In this document: positions 1 to 8,939 of the stretch, piece after piece
How positions within the stretch are numbered: position 1 is the first letter of the stretch
Layout: each line of letters opens with the position of its first letter
NCBI GenBank assembly: GCA_035314825.1
Contig: DATFYX010000088.1
Location: forward strand, 1-32,571
DNA length: 32,571 nt
DNA from: Candidatus Eremiobacteraceae bacterium
Lineage (GTDB): Bacteria; Vulcanimicrobiota; Vulcanimicrobiia; Eremiobacterales; Eremiobacteraceae
Direction of reading: 5' to 3'
The notes under the pieces: generated by a model
What the model saw: only the letters and a program-made list of their open reading frames with translations
What the model was told of the DNA's origin: nothing
Database searches by the model: none
Position numbers and translations under genes: made by a program

Positions 1-1128
1 TTGATGGTCGAGGATGTCCTCCGCGTTCGGAAAGCGCGGGTCGACGCGGACGCCTGTCAAACGGTAGCCGTCTTGCGTGGGGGCCGCAATGCCCAGGCGC
101 ACCAGCCCGCGCAGCGCAGCGCGCGTCATGCGCTCGGGCGATGCGCGCAGCTCGGGATCGACCCACGCGATCGGCGGCAGCGCCGCGAGCCGCTCACGCA
201 CGGCGTCGAGCGCCTGCGCCTGCGTGAACGTCGCCTCGGCGCGCTGTTCGAGCTCGGCGCCGCACAGATAGTCCGCCAGCAGTTGGCTCACGGTCACAGG
301 CCGGGGCGCCTTCATCGAGTTGCCGATGTCGTTGCGGTCGAGCGCCGGCAGCACGCGGAAGAGCATCGAGAGACGGCGGCCGACGAAGGGGTCATAGCTG
401 ATGGCGATCGTGTAAATCTCCTGCGCGAGTGGCGCGAGACGCCATAGCGCCTCGCGCAGTTTGTTCATGCGTCCGGTCTTCGAGAAGCGTCCCTCCGGCG
501 TCAGCCAAAACGTCTCGCCGCTCGCGAGCAGCGTTTCAAGCCCGCGCATATCTTCGTCCATCTGGACGCGCATCTCGTCGAGCAGCTCGCGGCGGTACGG
601 CTCGCGGATCGATTTGATCGGAACCTCCAAGCCGCGCGACCGGCGGAAGTTCGTCGAGGCGAACAGGTACGAGAGCGTCTTGCCCTCGGCATCCGTGCCC
701 AGCATGTCGAGAATGGCGGGCGCGAAGACATCGGCCAGCGGCAGATCGCCGTGGCGGTCGTACACGGCCTGTGCGAAGCCGGCGACTGGTCTCGTGCGAG
801 GCTGGTTCTCGATCGGGACCATGCCGATCGCATGGAACAGCTTGGACGGGTCAACGCCGCGCATCAGCGACTCGGTCCACGGAACGTGATAGCCGAATGC
901 ACCGGGTTCGAACAGCCGCCGGCCGCTGACCGTGTAGATCGTCTTGTTCCAGGGACCGCCGCGCTGGAGGTACGAGATCGTGACCTTGTCATCGAGATCG
1001 TGCTGATGGTTGGCGATGCACAGCGTCGGACCGCGCGGGTTCGGGAGCCGGCCCCACCCGCGGACGCGGTAGGCATTCCAATACCACGGCCATATGCCGA
1101 AACAGGCGACCGTCTGAAAGCTGATCAC
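1..1128 (-). CDS. PlsC-family lysophospholipid acyltransferase-like protein, C-terminus beyond window
   Basis: This frame is open for 376 codons from a GTG at 1128 down to the left edge, so the C-terminus is missing. The translation starts MISFQTVACFGIWPWYWNAY. It carries the two hallmark motifs of glycerolipid acyltransferases: an H-x4-D motif in 'ANHQHDLDD' (about residue 40) and 'PEGRFSKTGRM' (about residue 220), matching the PEGTRS block that binds the phosphate. The family moves an acyl group from acyl-CoA or acyl-ACP to a lysophospholipid at the inner membrane. The C-terminal extension after about residue 290 is not part of the core fold. The GTG overlaps the TGA of the upstream MFS gene as GTGA, so the two are probably translationally coupled. 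The exact substrate is unknown. Confidence 0.82.
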   Translation of the reverse strand, partial: MISFQTVACFGIWPWYWNAYRVRGWGRLPNPRGPTLCIANHQHDLDDKVTISYLQRGGPWNKTIYTVSGRRLFEPGAFGYHVPWTESLMRGVDPSKLFHAIGMVPIENQPRTRPVAGFAQAVYDRHGDLPLADVFAPAILDMLGTDAEGKTLSYLFASTNFRRSRGLEVPIKSIREPYRRELLDEMRVQMDEDMRGLETLLASGETFWLTPEGRFSKTGRMNKLREALWRLAPLAQEIYTIAISYDPFVGRRLSMLFRVLPALDRNDIGNSMKAPRPVTVSQLLADYLCGAELEQRAEATFTQAQALDAVRERLAALPPIAWVDPELRASPERMTRAALRGLVRLGIAAPTQDGYRLTGVRVDPRFPNAEDILDHQ

Positions 1129-2345
1129 GAAGGCGGCCTGATGAGGTCCACGGCTCTGTCTGCGACCGCGGGGACGGGCCGGGGCTTGACCCACAAGACG
1201 ACGACCGAACCCAGCACGAAGGTGAGGCCCGCGAGCAAGAACAGCATCTTGTAGCCGGCCAGAGGGCTCAGATAGTGGGCGATGAGCCAGCCGCCCGCGA
1301 TCGGCGCGACGACGCTCGGCAGGCCCGACGCGATGCCCCAGATGCCGAGGTCGCGTGCCACATCGCGCATCTGCGGCACCGAGTCGATCGCCAGCGCCCA
1401 GCCGACGGCCAAGAACGCGCCGTAGCCCAGGCCGAAGCACAGCGCATACACGATGAGATATCGCTGCTGCGGTGCGATGGCAAAGCCCAAGCCGGCCAGC
1501 GCCATCGGGATGCCGGCGGCAGCGAGGACGTACTTACGCGGCACGCGGTCGGAAAGCGTGCCCGTCCAAAACGCGGTGACGATCGCGCCGGCGAGCGCGA
1601 GAACTCCGAACAAACCCGTGCTCACCGACGGGTTCTCGACCTTTTCGACGTCGCGGAAGAAATACAGCACGAACGTGCTCAGCAGCGTCAGCCCCGTGTT
1701 GGTCAAAAAACGCGACGCGAACACGACGCTGAAGTTGTGCCAATCGCTGACATGGACGTGGTCGGGCTCGACGTAGCGGCCCTCCGGCGTCAGCGCGACG
1801 GTCACGCCGCCCAGCGCGACGACGAGCGCGGTCCACAGGAACGTCTGCTCCGGCGTGGTCAGGCTGGCGACGGCCAGGCCGCCGACCGCGCCGACCAGAG
1901 ATGCCACGCCCTGGTAACCGGCCGACGTGCCCCAGTCCTCGCGCGGCACGACCTCGGGGATGAGCGCTTGATAGGCTGCGGTGCTGATGCTCTGCCCGAC
2001 CACCGCGACGAACAGCGCGGCGGTGAACGACCACAGCGTTCCGCTGTATGCGAGCCAGACGAGCGCAACGGCGTTGAGAACGGTCCCGGCCAGGATGAAG
2101 GGCCGGCGATGCCCTCCACGGCGGCGCAGATAGTCTGAGAGCGCGCCGACCGGCGGCGGCACGAAGATCGAGATCGCTGCCACGATGCTGGCCAGGATGG
2201 CGAGCTGCTGCGTGTGGCCCGAAGCGGTCTGGAACTTCAACAGCGCGGCGGGCACGGCGATCGCCAGCAGGGCCGCGCCCTGGAAGTTCAACGGGATCCA
2301 ATAGGCGTTTAGAAGCGACTGGTCGCGTACGCCGCGCGAAAGCAT
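1125..2345 (-). CDS. MFS transporter
   Basis: A 406-residue integral membrane protein with about 12 hydrophobic segments, the usual size for the major facilitator superfamily. The cytoplasmic loop between helices 2 and 3 reads 'GALSDYLRRRGGHRRPF', a variant of the MFS G-x3-D-R-x-G-R-R signature. The second-half equivalent is 'GTLSDRVPRKY'. 'YQALIPEVVP' after helix 4 is common in sugar- and lipid-type MFS carriers. It begins 18 bp after the RND gene and overlaps the acyltransferase gene by 4 bp, so the three probably share a transcript. By analogy with LplT-Aas, in which an MFS flippase works with an acyltransferase, it might move a lysolipid. That is inference; the substrate cannot be read from the sequence. 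Confidence 0.85.
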   Translation of the reverse strand: MLSRGVRDQSLLNAYWIPLNFQGAALLAIAVPAALLKFQTASGHTQQLAILASIVAAISIFVPPPVGALSDYLRRRGGHRRPFILAGTVLNAVALVWLAYSGTLWSFTAALFVAVVGQSISTAAYQALIPEVVPREDWGTSAGYQGVASLVGAVGGLAVASLTTPEQTFLWTALVVALGGVTVALTPEGRYVEPDHVHVSDWHNFSVVFASRFLTNTGLTLLSTFVLYFFRDVEKVENPSVSTGLFGVLALAGAIVTAFWTGTLSDRVPRKYVLAAAGIPMALAGLGFAIAPQQRYLIVYALCFGLGYGAFLAVGWALAIDSVPQMRDVARDLGIWGIASGLPSVVAPIAGGWLIAHYLSPLAGYKMLFLLAGLTFVLGSVVVLWVKPRPVPAVADRAVDLIRPPS

Positions 2346-2363
2346 GCCGTGGGGTTGGACGGT

Positions 2364-5300
2364 TTAGCGGGCCGCGCCTGTGCCCGAGCTGTCGAGCTCG
2401 TCCGGGTCGTTGACGGCGCGCAATGCCGCGGCGACCCGCTCGCCCTTGACCTTGATCTCCTTGGGACTGAGCCACATATAGACCACGGGGATGAGCACGA
2501 GTGTGAGCAGCAGCGAGCTGATGAGTCCGCCGATGACGACGACGCCGAGCGAGCTGCGCGATGCCACGGCCGGATCCAGTCCGAGCGCGAGCGGCAGCAT
2601 GCCGAAGATCATGGCCACGGTCGTCATCACGATCGGTCTGAAGCGCGTGCGCGCGCTTTCGCGGATCGCCGCGAGCCGGTCCATGCCGCGCTCGCGCAGT
2701 TGATTGGCGAAATCGACGAGCAGGATTCCGTTCTTGCTCACCAAGCCGATCAGCAACACCGTGCCGATCATCGAGAACGCGTTGAGCGTCTCGCGCGTGA
2801 GCGCCAAAGCGCCGATCGCACCGACGACCGCAAGGGGCACCGACGTGATGATGATGAACGGCGTCACATAGCTGTTGTACAGCGCCACCATCAAGAGGAA
2901 GACGAGCACCACGCCCAACACGATCGCCAGCGCCATGCCGTTGACCGTGTCGCTGAGGTTCTGCTGATTGCCGGCGCTGTTCGGCACGACCTTCACCGAC
3001 ACCGGGAGGCTCAAGTCTGCCACGCGCCGCTGGAACGCGCTGTCGACGTTGGACAGCGCGACGCCGGGTTCGACGTTCGCGCTCACGTGCACGACGGTCT
3101 GCCGATCCACGCGGTCGATGCTGCGCGGGCCCTCGCTGTTGTCGAGCCGCGCGAAGTCGCCGATCTTGACGATCTCTCCGGTCAGCGTGCGCAGCGGCAC
3201 GTCGAGGAGCTGGCGCTTGTCGCGCTGGTACTGCGGCGGGTAGATGACCTGCACGCCCTTGAGCCCGTCGGGTCCCTCGAATTGCGTGGCGCGGACGCCG
3301 TCGAACGCGGCGCGGATCGCCGTCGCGGCGGCGGGCAGACTGATGTTGTGGCCGCGTGCCAGGTCGCGGTCGAAGGTCACGTTCAGCTGCGGAGCGAGCG
3401 TCGCCGCCGAGCTATAGACGTTGACGGCCCCAGGCGTGTCGCGCAGCAGCTCATAGACGCGCTGCGCATACTTGGATGGATCGCCGCTCGTGTCGGTCAC
3501 AAGGTAGTCGAGCGGCTGCGAGTTGCCGCTGTGGCGATCCGTCACGGGGATGACGACAGGCGCGGCGCCGGCCGCGAGGCGCTGGGCGATGTCGCGCAGC
3601 TTCGCGACCCAATAGTCGGTCGAGTGCTTGCGCCGATCTTTGAGGTGGATATCGATCTGCGCGATCGCTCCATCCACCAGGTAGCCGCCGACCGGCGACA
3701 TCGCCGCGCCGACCATGGTCGCCTCCGAACGGACGTCGTCAATGGCGTCGACCTCGTGCTCGATCGCCAGCGCGGTGTCGCGCGTCTTGAGGAGCGGCGT
3801 GCCGCTGGGATACCCGATCTGGACGAAGATCTCGCCGTTGTCCTGTGCCGGATCGAATTCGAAGCCGACGACGCCCAGCGGGATGAGCGCCAGCGCCGCG
3901 ACGAGCGAGACAACGGCGATGGTCGCGACCGTGCCGCCATGGCTGAGCCCCCAAGGCAGCGCCACGTCCGCGTACCAAGCGCGCAGGCGTTCGAAGAAAC
4001 GGGCGAATCGCGCCGTGAAGCTGATGAATCGTCCCTTGGAGAGCAGCGCCCAATTGCCCGCCAACGCGGGCGTGACCGTGAACGAGACGACAAGCGATGC
4101 CAGCGTCGCGGTGACCACGACGAGCGCGAATTCGGAAAGGAAGCGGCCGACGATGCCGGGCAGGAACGCGATCGGCAAGAACACGACGACGTCCACGAGC
4201 GTGATGACGATCGCCGCCAGGCTGATCTCGAGACGCCCGTTGATCGCGGCGAGGAATGGCGACTCGCCCATCTCGTAATGGCGCTGGATGTTCTCGAGCA
4301 CGACGATCGAGTCGTCGACAAGGATTCCGGTGATCAGCGTCATCGCCAGCAGCGAGACGGTGTCGAGGGTGAAGTGGCCCAGCTGCATCACCATGAGCGT
4401 CGCGAACAGCGACGTCGGAATGGCGATGAGCACCGCCGTGGCGTTGCGCCACGAGCGCAAGAAGAAGACCATGACGATCGCCACGAGGATGATGCCCTCG
4501 ATGAGGGTGCGCATCACGCCGTACACCTGCTGGCGCGTGCTGCTCGATTGGTCGTTGATGACCGTGATGATGACGTCGGGGAACTGGCGCTGCAGCTCCG
4601 GCAGCATCTTGAGGACGCCGCGCGCGGTGTCGATCTCGCTCGCGCTCGTCTCTTTCTTGATGTTGAGCAGCAGCGTCGGCTTGCCGTTGACGTAGGCGTA
4701 GATGCGCTGCGGCTCGTTGCCGTCGGAGACCTTGGCGACGTCGGCGACCTTGTAGAGGCGCGGCGAGGGCACGCTCGGATTGAGCAGCGCCCGGAACTGG
4801 CTATCGGTGAGCGGCGCGGAGCCGATCGGCAGGTCGGCCACGGACGCTGCGCCCGTGATGTCGCCGCGAATGTTGATGCCGGTCTCGCGCTGGTCGCCGA
4901 AGAGGATGCCGCCGGGTGCGCGCACATTGCTGCCCGCGATGGCCCCGACCACGTCGTTGATGGCGAGCCCTGCCGACTGGAGCTTGCGCGGGTCCACTTC
5001 GACTTCGATGGACGGCGTGACGATGCCGTACGACTCGACGTTGCCGACGCCGTTGACCTGTTCGATGGCGGGGACGATCTTGTTGCTGATCAGCGATGAG
5101 AGAGCGCCGGGAGAGAGCGTGTCCGATGCGACCGAAAGCGAGACGATGTCCGACTCACCCGGATCGAAGGTCTCGATGACCGGAGCGGGCAGATCGGCGG
5201 GCAATTGCGCCTGGACCGCTTGCATGCGGCGCTGCACCTCGACCAACGCGTCGGTCTTCTTGGAGTGCAGGCTGAACTCGGTGAGCACCGTCGCGAAGCC

Positions 5301-5555
5301 CTGCTGGACGCGGGTCTGGATGTGCTCGAGGCCGGGCGCGCCGGCGAGCTGGTCTTCGATGGGGCGCACGACGCCGTCGCTCATCTCGGCAGGCGATGCG
5401 CCTGGGTAGAAGAGGATGACGACGATGTGCGGCACGTCGACGTTGGGCAGATCCTGCATGCGCAGGCTCGAGGCCGCGAGCAGGCCGCCGATCGTGATGA
5501 GCGCGACCAGGACGGCCGCCAGGGTCGGGCGCGTGACGAAGAGCTTGGTGAGCAT
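2364..5555 (-). CDS. RND efflux permease, HAE1 (AcrB-like) family
   Basis: A 1063-residue inner-membrane proton-driven pump of the hydrophobe/amphiphile efflux type. It starts MLTKLFVTRPTLAAVLVALI, typical of the first helix, and has the 'PNVDVP' and 'YPGASP' blocks that follow it. The proton relay is intact: D414-D415 in 'GILVDDSIVVLENI' and K941 in 'GLVSKNGILLVDFA', equivalent to AcrB D407/D408/K940. Two periplasmic porter/docking regions lie between the helix blocks, and the length is normal. No periplasmic adaptor (HlyD/AcrA type) or TolC-type gene is next to it, so partners must be encoded elsewhere. It sits 50 bp after the DUF4760-type gene and 18 bp before the MFS gene, in one leftward run. 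No Shine-Dalgarno is visible before the ATG. Confidence 0.95.
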   Translation of the reverse strand: MLTKLFVTRPTLAAVLVALITIGGLLAASSLRMQDLPNVDVPHIVVILFYPGASPAEMSDGVVRPIEDQLAGAPGLEHIQTRVQQGFATVLTEFSLHSKKTDALVEVQRRMQAVQAQLPADLPAPVIETFDPGESDIVSLSVASDTLSPGALSSLISNKIVPAIEQVNGVGNVESYGIVTPSIEVEVDPRKLQSAGLAINDVVGAIAGSNVRAPGGILFGDQRETGINIRGDITGAASVADLPIGSAPLTDSQFRALLNPSVPSPRLYKVADVAKVSDGNEPQRIYAYVNGKPTLLLNIKKETSASEIDTARGVLKMLPELQRQFPDVIITVINDQSSSTRQQVYGVMRTLIEGIILVAIVMVFFLRSWRNATAVLIAIPTSLFATLMVMQLGHFTLDTVSLLAMTLITGILVDDSIVVLENIQRHYEMGESPFLAAINGRLEISLAAIVITLVDVVVFLPIAFLPGIVGRFLSEFALVVVTATLASLVVSFTVTPALAGNWALLSKGRFISFTARFARFFERLRAWYADVALPWGLSHGGTVATIAVVSLVAALALIPLGVVGFEFDPAQDNGEIFVQIGYPSGTPLLKTRDTALAIEHEVDAIDDVRSEATMVGAAMSPVGGYLVDGAIAQIDIHLKDRRKHSTDYWVAKLRDIAQRLAAGAAPVVIPVTDRHSGNSQPLDYLVTDTSGDPSKYAQRVYELLRDTPGAVNVYSSAATLAPQLNVTFDRDLARGHNISLPAAATAIRAAFDGVRATQFEGPDGLKGVQVIYPPQYQRDKRQLLDVPLRTLTGEIVKIGDFARLDNSEGPRSIDRVDRQTVVHVSANVEPGVALSNVDSAFQRRVADLSLPVSVKVVPNSAGNQQNLSDTVNGMALAIVLGVVLVFLLMVALYNSYVTPFIIITSVPLAVVGAIGALALTRETLNAFSMIGTVLLIGLVSKNGILLVDFANQLRERGMDRLAAIRESARTRFRPIVMTTVAMIFGMLPLALGLDPAVASRSSLGVVVIGGLISSLLLTLVLIPVVYMWLSPKEIKVKGERVAAALRAVNDPDELDSSGTGAAR

Positions 5556-5568
5556 GTACTATACTATA
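5556..5568 (-). promoter_or_regulatory. AT-rich -10-like element abutting the RND start
   Basis: Immediately upstream of the RND ATG the leftward strand reads TATAGTATAGTAC, an AT-rich island in very GC-rich DNA. It holds two overlapping TATAGT hexamers, each one base from the TATAAT consensus. There is no Shine-Dalgarno and no convincing -35 box. If it is a -10 element, transcription would begin at or next to the ATG and give a leaderless message. This is only a suggestion. Confidence 0.25.
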
Positions 5569-5605
5569 TTTCGGCAAGCACGCGCCGGGGACCCTCGGAG
5601 CGGCG

Positions 5606-6181
5606 CTAGCGCTTGGCCCCCGCCTGTGCGTCTTGCGTCGCCCACGGATCGCGCAGCGCAGTGCGCCGGATGCCGTCGGGGAACGTACCGCGCGGGTGGC
5701 GGGCGAGCCACTCCCGCGCGCGGATGGCGAGGTATTCGAAATCGTGGTACTGCGAATCGCCGCGCCGCCGGCGCATGATCGCGATCGCAGGCTCAAGCTT
5801 TTCCCAGTATGAGACCACGAGCCGGCTGAACATGTCCATGAACGCGCTCTCGGTCACAAGATCGTTCTTGACGAGCGTGCCAAGCTCGTTGAACCAGTTG
5901 ATCGCTCTGATCTCGAGGTGCGTGCGGTCGTCGATGAAACCGATCTCCTCGAGCTCTGCGCGATAGGCGGGATCTTGCAGTTTGTAATGCAGCTCGCGCT
6001 GGACGTAGCGGAACGATTCCTGCAGCTCATGGGTGCGGAAGTCGCGTTCGAGCGCCAGCACCGCGCCGAGCTGGTTCGCGGCGCGCATGTGGCGCAGCTG
6101 GACGATCGCCGCGATCGCGGTCGCACCGATGACGACCAGCGTGCCGATCGACGCGACGGTATTGAGCATCTCTAACGGCAT
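5606..6181 (-). CDS. DUF4760-type membrane-anchored protein
   Basis: A 191-residue protein starting MPLEMLNTVASIGTLVVIGA. One N-terminal transmembrane helix (about residues 5-25) is followed by 'IVQLRHMRAANQLGAVLAL' and a helical, charged soluble domain. This arrangement matches proteins annotated DUF4760, whose function is unknown. The start was chosen because GAGG lies 8 bases upstream of the ATG at 6181; an in-frame ATG at 6169 is the alternative. A much longer upstream open frame exists but is antisense to the alcohol dehydrogenase gene and was rejected. It is the first gene of the leftward cluster that continues into the RND pump. Confidence 0.75.
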   Translation of the reverse strand: MPLEMLNTVASIGTLVVIGATAIAAIVQLRHMRAANQLGAVLALERDFRTHELQESFRYVQRELHYKLQDPAYRAELEEIGFIDDRTHLEIRAINWFNELGTLVKNDLVTESAFMDMFSRLVVSYWEKLEPAIAIMRRRRGDSQYHDFEYLAIRAREWLARHPRGTFPDGIRRTALRDPWATQDAQAGAKR

Positions 6182-6268
6182 GCATGCATCCTCGAATGCG
6201 TGTTCTACGCGTCGACGGAGAGCGCCTATGGCGGAGGCGGCGCCGGTGCGAGCGAATCCGAGCCGTTG

Positions 6269-7288
6269 ATGCATGCGATGCTGCTCGACGCGCCGCGACG
6301 GCCGCTGCGCGCCGCTGAAGTCGCCGATACCGCGCCGCCGCCCGGCCACGTCCGTATCCGCGTGCTGGCGTGCGGGGTCTGTCGCACCGATCTGCATATC
6401 TACGACGGCGAGCTCACGCATCCGAAGCTGCCGCTCGTGCTCGGACACGAGATCATCGGCACAGTCGAGGTCGGTGGCCCGGGTGCGCAGCGTTTTCGGG
6501 CCGGCGATCGGGTCGGCGTGCCCTGGCTGGCCGGAACGGACGGCACGTGCCGCTACTGCCGGGACGGTCGCGAAAATCTTTGCGAGCACGCACGCTTCAC
6601 GGGCTACGACGTCGACGGCGGATACGCGCAAGCCACCATCGCCGATGAGGCGTTCTGCTTCGCGATTCCAGCTGCGTATGGAGACGATGAAGCTGCGCCG
6701 CTCATGTGCGCCGGTCTCATCGGCTACCGGTCGTTGCGCATGGCTGGCGACGCGGAGCGCGTCGGCATCTACGGGTTCGGCGCCGCCGCGCACATCATCG
6801 CGCAGATCGCGCGCCATGAAGGACGGCGTGTCTTCGCGTTCACCCGGCCGGGCGACGCCGCCGCACAATCATTCGCACGCGAACTCGGCGCGGTGTGGGC
6901 AGGTGGATCGGATGCCGTGCCGCCCGAACAGCTCGATGCGGCGATCATCTTCGCCCCTGCAGGCGAGCTGGTGCCGACCGCCCTGCGCGCGCTGGGCCGT
7001 GGCGGCATCGTCGTGTGCGGCGGCATCCACATGAGCGCGATCCCGTCGTTCGACTACGCGTTATTGTGGGAAGAGCGCCAGATCCGCTCGGTCGCCAATC
7101 TCACGCGCCGCGACGCCCAAGAGTTTCTCGCGCTGGCACCGCAGGTGCCGGTGCGCACGTGGGTGACGCGCTATCCGCTCGAACGGGCCAATGACGCGTT
7201 GGCCGATCTGCGCGGCGGGAAACTGCGGGGTGCGGCGGTTCTTATTCCGTCCCTAGACCGTTCGGGAACATCAGACCCGAGCCGCTGA
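6269..7288 (+). CDS. Zinc-dependent alcohol dehydrogenase family protein
   Basis: A 339-residue medium-chain dehydrogenase/reductase. It probably oxidises an alcohol or reduces an aldehyde with NAD(P)H in the cytoplasm. The catalytic zinc ligands are visible as C38 ('CGVCRTD'), H60-E61 ('VLGHE') and C147 ('APLMCAGLIGYR'). A Rossmann motif 'GIYGFGAAAH' follows. The structural-zinc loop 'GTDGTCRYCRDGRENLC' keeps three cysteines (C94, C97, C105), but the usual first one is D91. The ATG at 6269 gives the normal family N-terminus (MHAMLLDAP); no good Shine-Dalgarno precedes it and an ATG at 6278 is possible. The gene diverges from the DUF4760-type gene across an 87-bp spacer. Its 3' end overlaps the convergent propeller gene by 47 bp. 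Confidence 0.9.
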   Translation: MHAMLLDAPRRPLRAAEVADTAPPPGHVRIRVLACGVCRTDLHIYDGELTHPKLPLVLGHEIIGTVEVGGPGAQRFRAGDRVGVPWLAGTDGTCRYCRDGRENLCEHARFTGYDVDGGYAQATIADEAFCFAIPAAYGDDEAAPLMCAGLIGYRSLRMAGDAERVGIYGFGAAAHIIAQIARHEGRRVFAFTRPGDAAAQSFARELGAVWAGGSDAVPPEQLDAAIIFAPAGELVPTALRALGRGGIVVCGGIHMSAIPSFDYALLWEERQIRSVANLTRRDAQEFLALAPQVPVRTWVTRYPLERANDALADLRGGKLRGAAVLIPSLDRSGTSDPSR

Positions 7289-8189
7289 CCGTATACGCAG
7301 GCGCGACGTTGCCGTTCGCGCTGAACGGGAAAGCCAGCAGATCATTCGCGCCCGTGTTCGCGACGACGAGATCGCTTCCGACGATATCGATGTCGCCCGC
7401 CCCGTTCAGGGTGGTGGCCGGACCGGCGATGGTCGCGGTGGGCGCTTGATCTCCGGTGGGATTGGGCGCGTACACCGTGATCGAGTCGGGGAAGTCGTTC
7501 GTGACGTAGACGTTGCCGGCGCTGTCGAGCACGATGCCGCTCGGGTTGACAAGGCCCGTCATCGCGCCTGAAAGCGTGGCGAATGGGATGACGTCGCCGG
7601 ACACCGACGAGAAGATGTCGGCGCTATGATAGATCGTCACGCTGCTGTTCGCGGTATTGACGACGTAGACGTTGCCGGCGCCGTCGTGGTGCAGCGCGAC
7701 GGGATGGTCGAGCGCGGTGTCGGGCCCGACGATCGATGCGAGCGGAACGGCGTTGCCGGTCTCATTCGGCGCGAACACGCGCACGCTGTTGCCGGCGCTA
7801 TTGCCGACGTAGACCCGGCCCGTGCTGTCGACGTCGATGTCAGTGGGGTGGTCAAGCCCCGGGTTGACTCCGGAGATCGTCGTGACCGGCGCGGCGTCGC
7901 CGTTCGCATTCTTGGCGTAGACCGTCACCGTGTCGCCGTGGTTGTTCGCGACGAAGATAAGCCCGGCGCTAAAGCCCACGCCGGTCGGAAAATTCAAGCC
8001 GGTATCGGGGCCGACGATCGTCTGCACGGCGGTCGCGGTGCCTCCGACGACGTTGAAGACGATCACCGAATTGGCCGTGCTGTTCGCGACCAGCAATACC
8101 CGGCCGGCGGGAACGGGTGCGGTCGTGCTGTATTGCGAGCAGCCGAACAGCACGCTCGCAGCAACGGCGATGGCAGCTAGGCGCTTCAC
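7242..8189 (-). CDS. Beta-propeller (NHL-like) lipoprotein
   Basis: A 315-residue exported protein. It opens VKRLAAIAVAASVLFGCSQ: two basic residues, a hydrophobic stretch and a lipobox (LFGC), so the cysteine should be lipidated and the protein membrane-anchored. The mature part is about six imperfect repeats of roughly 45 residues, with recurring elements such as 'IVGPDTGLNFPTGV', 'GNVYVVNTANSSV' and 'VTVYA'. This is the pattern of NHL/SMP-30-like six-bladed propellers. No catalytic residues can be assigned. The GTG at 8189 was chosen because it gives the signal peptide directly; the frame stays open further upstream only through the oxidoreductase gene. It follows that gene by 41 bp on the same strand. 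Confidence 0.8.
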   Translation of the reverse strand: MKRLAAIAVAASVLFGCSQYSTTAPVPAGRVLLVANSTANSVIVFNVVGGTATAVQTIVGPDTGLNFPTGVGFSAGLIFVANNHGDTVTVYAKNANGDAAPVTTISGVNPGLDHPTDIDVDSTGRVYVGNSAGNSVRVFAPNETGNAVPLASIVGPDTALDHPVALHHDGAGNVYVVNTANSSVTIYHSADIFSSVSGDVIPFATLSGAMTGLVNPSGIVLDSAGNVYVTNDFPDSITVYAPNPTGDQAPTATIAGPATTLNGAGDIDIVGSDLVVANTGANDLLAFPFSANGNVAPAYTVSGSGLMFPNGLGTE

Positions 8190-8230
8190 CTTGCGGACGT
8201 TATCAGCGGTGAGCGGCAATTCCTCGCCCG

Positions 8231-8875
8231 TCACCTGCGCAGCAGCTTGAACGCGTGGTCGCGGCTCTTGGTGCGCATCGCGTAGACCACCCATAAGATG
8301 CACATGGGCTCGAGCAGCCTCGCGCCCTCGATCCCGCCGATGTCGATCACGTTCCATCCGAACGCGCGCAAGATCGTGCTGACGTCTTCCTTGGCTTTGT
8401 CGTCGTTGCCCGCGATGAACATATCGGGCGGTCCGCACGGGAAGTCCGGGTTGACCATATCGCCGTTGCCGACGATGTTGAACGCTTTCACGACCCGCGC
8501 GTCGGGCAGCCAACGCTGCACTTGTTCGCCGCCAGAATCGTTCCAGCCCAACGCGAGCCCCGGCGGTCCGTGCTCCGAGAATACAAGCGGGTTGGTGACG
8601 TCTATGACCGTCTTGGCTTTGAAGTTCTCCGTGCCGGCCAGTCGGAGAGCATTGTGCGTGCCGCTCCACAGCGTCGCGAGGACGATCAGCTCGCCGAACG
8701 CGGCCGCATCAACGAATGAACCGGTCGAGGCGCGGGGCCCGTTGGCCGCTTTCCACTCTTTGAGCTTATCGCTGTCGGGTTCGCGCGAGCCGATCTTGAC
8801 TTCATGGCCGATCCCGATGAGACCGGCGGCCAGGACTCGCCCGACATCGCCGCTTCCGATGACGCCTATCTTCAT
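8231..8875 (-). CDS. NADPH-dependent F420 reductase-like oxidoreductase
   Basis: A 214-residue cytoplasmic protein with an N-terminal dinucleotide-binding motif 'GVIGSGDVGRVLAAGL' (residues 4-19). It also has 'VKIGSREPDSDKL', where the SR pair usually favours NADP(H), and a 'VIDVTNPL' strand. Order and length match the F420-dependent NADP reductase/NAD-binding family; ProC-like enzymes share the fold but are longer. The start is well supported by GGAGGG six bases before the ATG. True F420 use is unproven because many homologues occur in organisms without F420. It precedes the propeller lipoprotein on the same strand and diverges from the DUF6504-GNAT gene. Confidence 0.82.
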   Translation of the reverse strand: MKIGVIGSGDVGRVLAAGLIGIGHEVKIGSREPDSDKLKEWKAANGPRASTGSFVDAAAFGELIVLATLWSGTHNALRLAGTENFKAKTVIDVTNPLVFSEHGPPGLALGWNDSGGEQVQRWLPDARVVKAFNIVGNGDMVNPDFPCGPPDMFIAGNDDKAKEDVSTILRAFGWNVIDIGGIEGARLLEPMCILWVVYAMRTKSRDHAFKLLRR

Positions 8876-8939
8876 TAGATACCCTCCGAATTGGACCGCC
8901 AAGGTTAGCGCGCGGGCCGGCAGAACCCTAGCGCCGGCC

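Noticed and set aside
2349-5099. A 916-codon rightward open frame opposite the RND pump
   Set aside because: Its composition is extremely Arg/Asp/His-rich, as expected for antisense of GC-rich coding DNA, and the opposite strand has a clear RND protein.
6182-6868. N-terminal extension of the DUF4760-type protein to 420 residues
   Set aside because: The extension is antisense to the alcohol dehydrogenase gene. A transmembrane start with a ribosome site is present at 6181.
8298-8939. N-terminal extension of the DUF6504-GNAT protein to 483 residues
   Set aside because: The extension lies antisense to the F420/NADP reductase-like gene.
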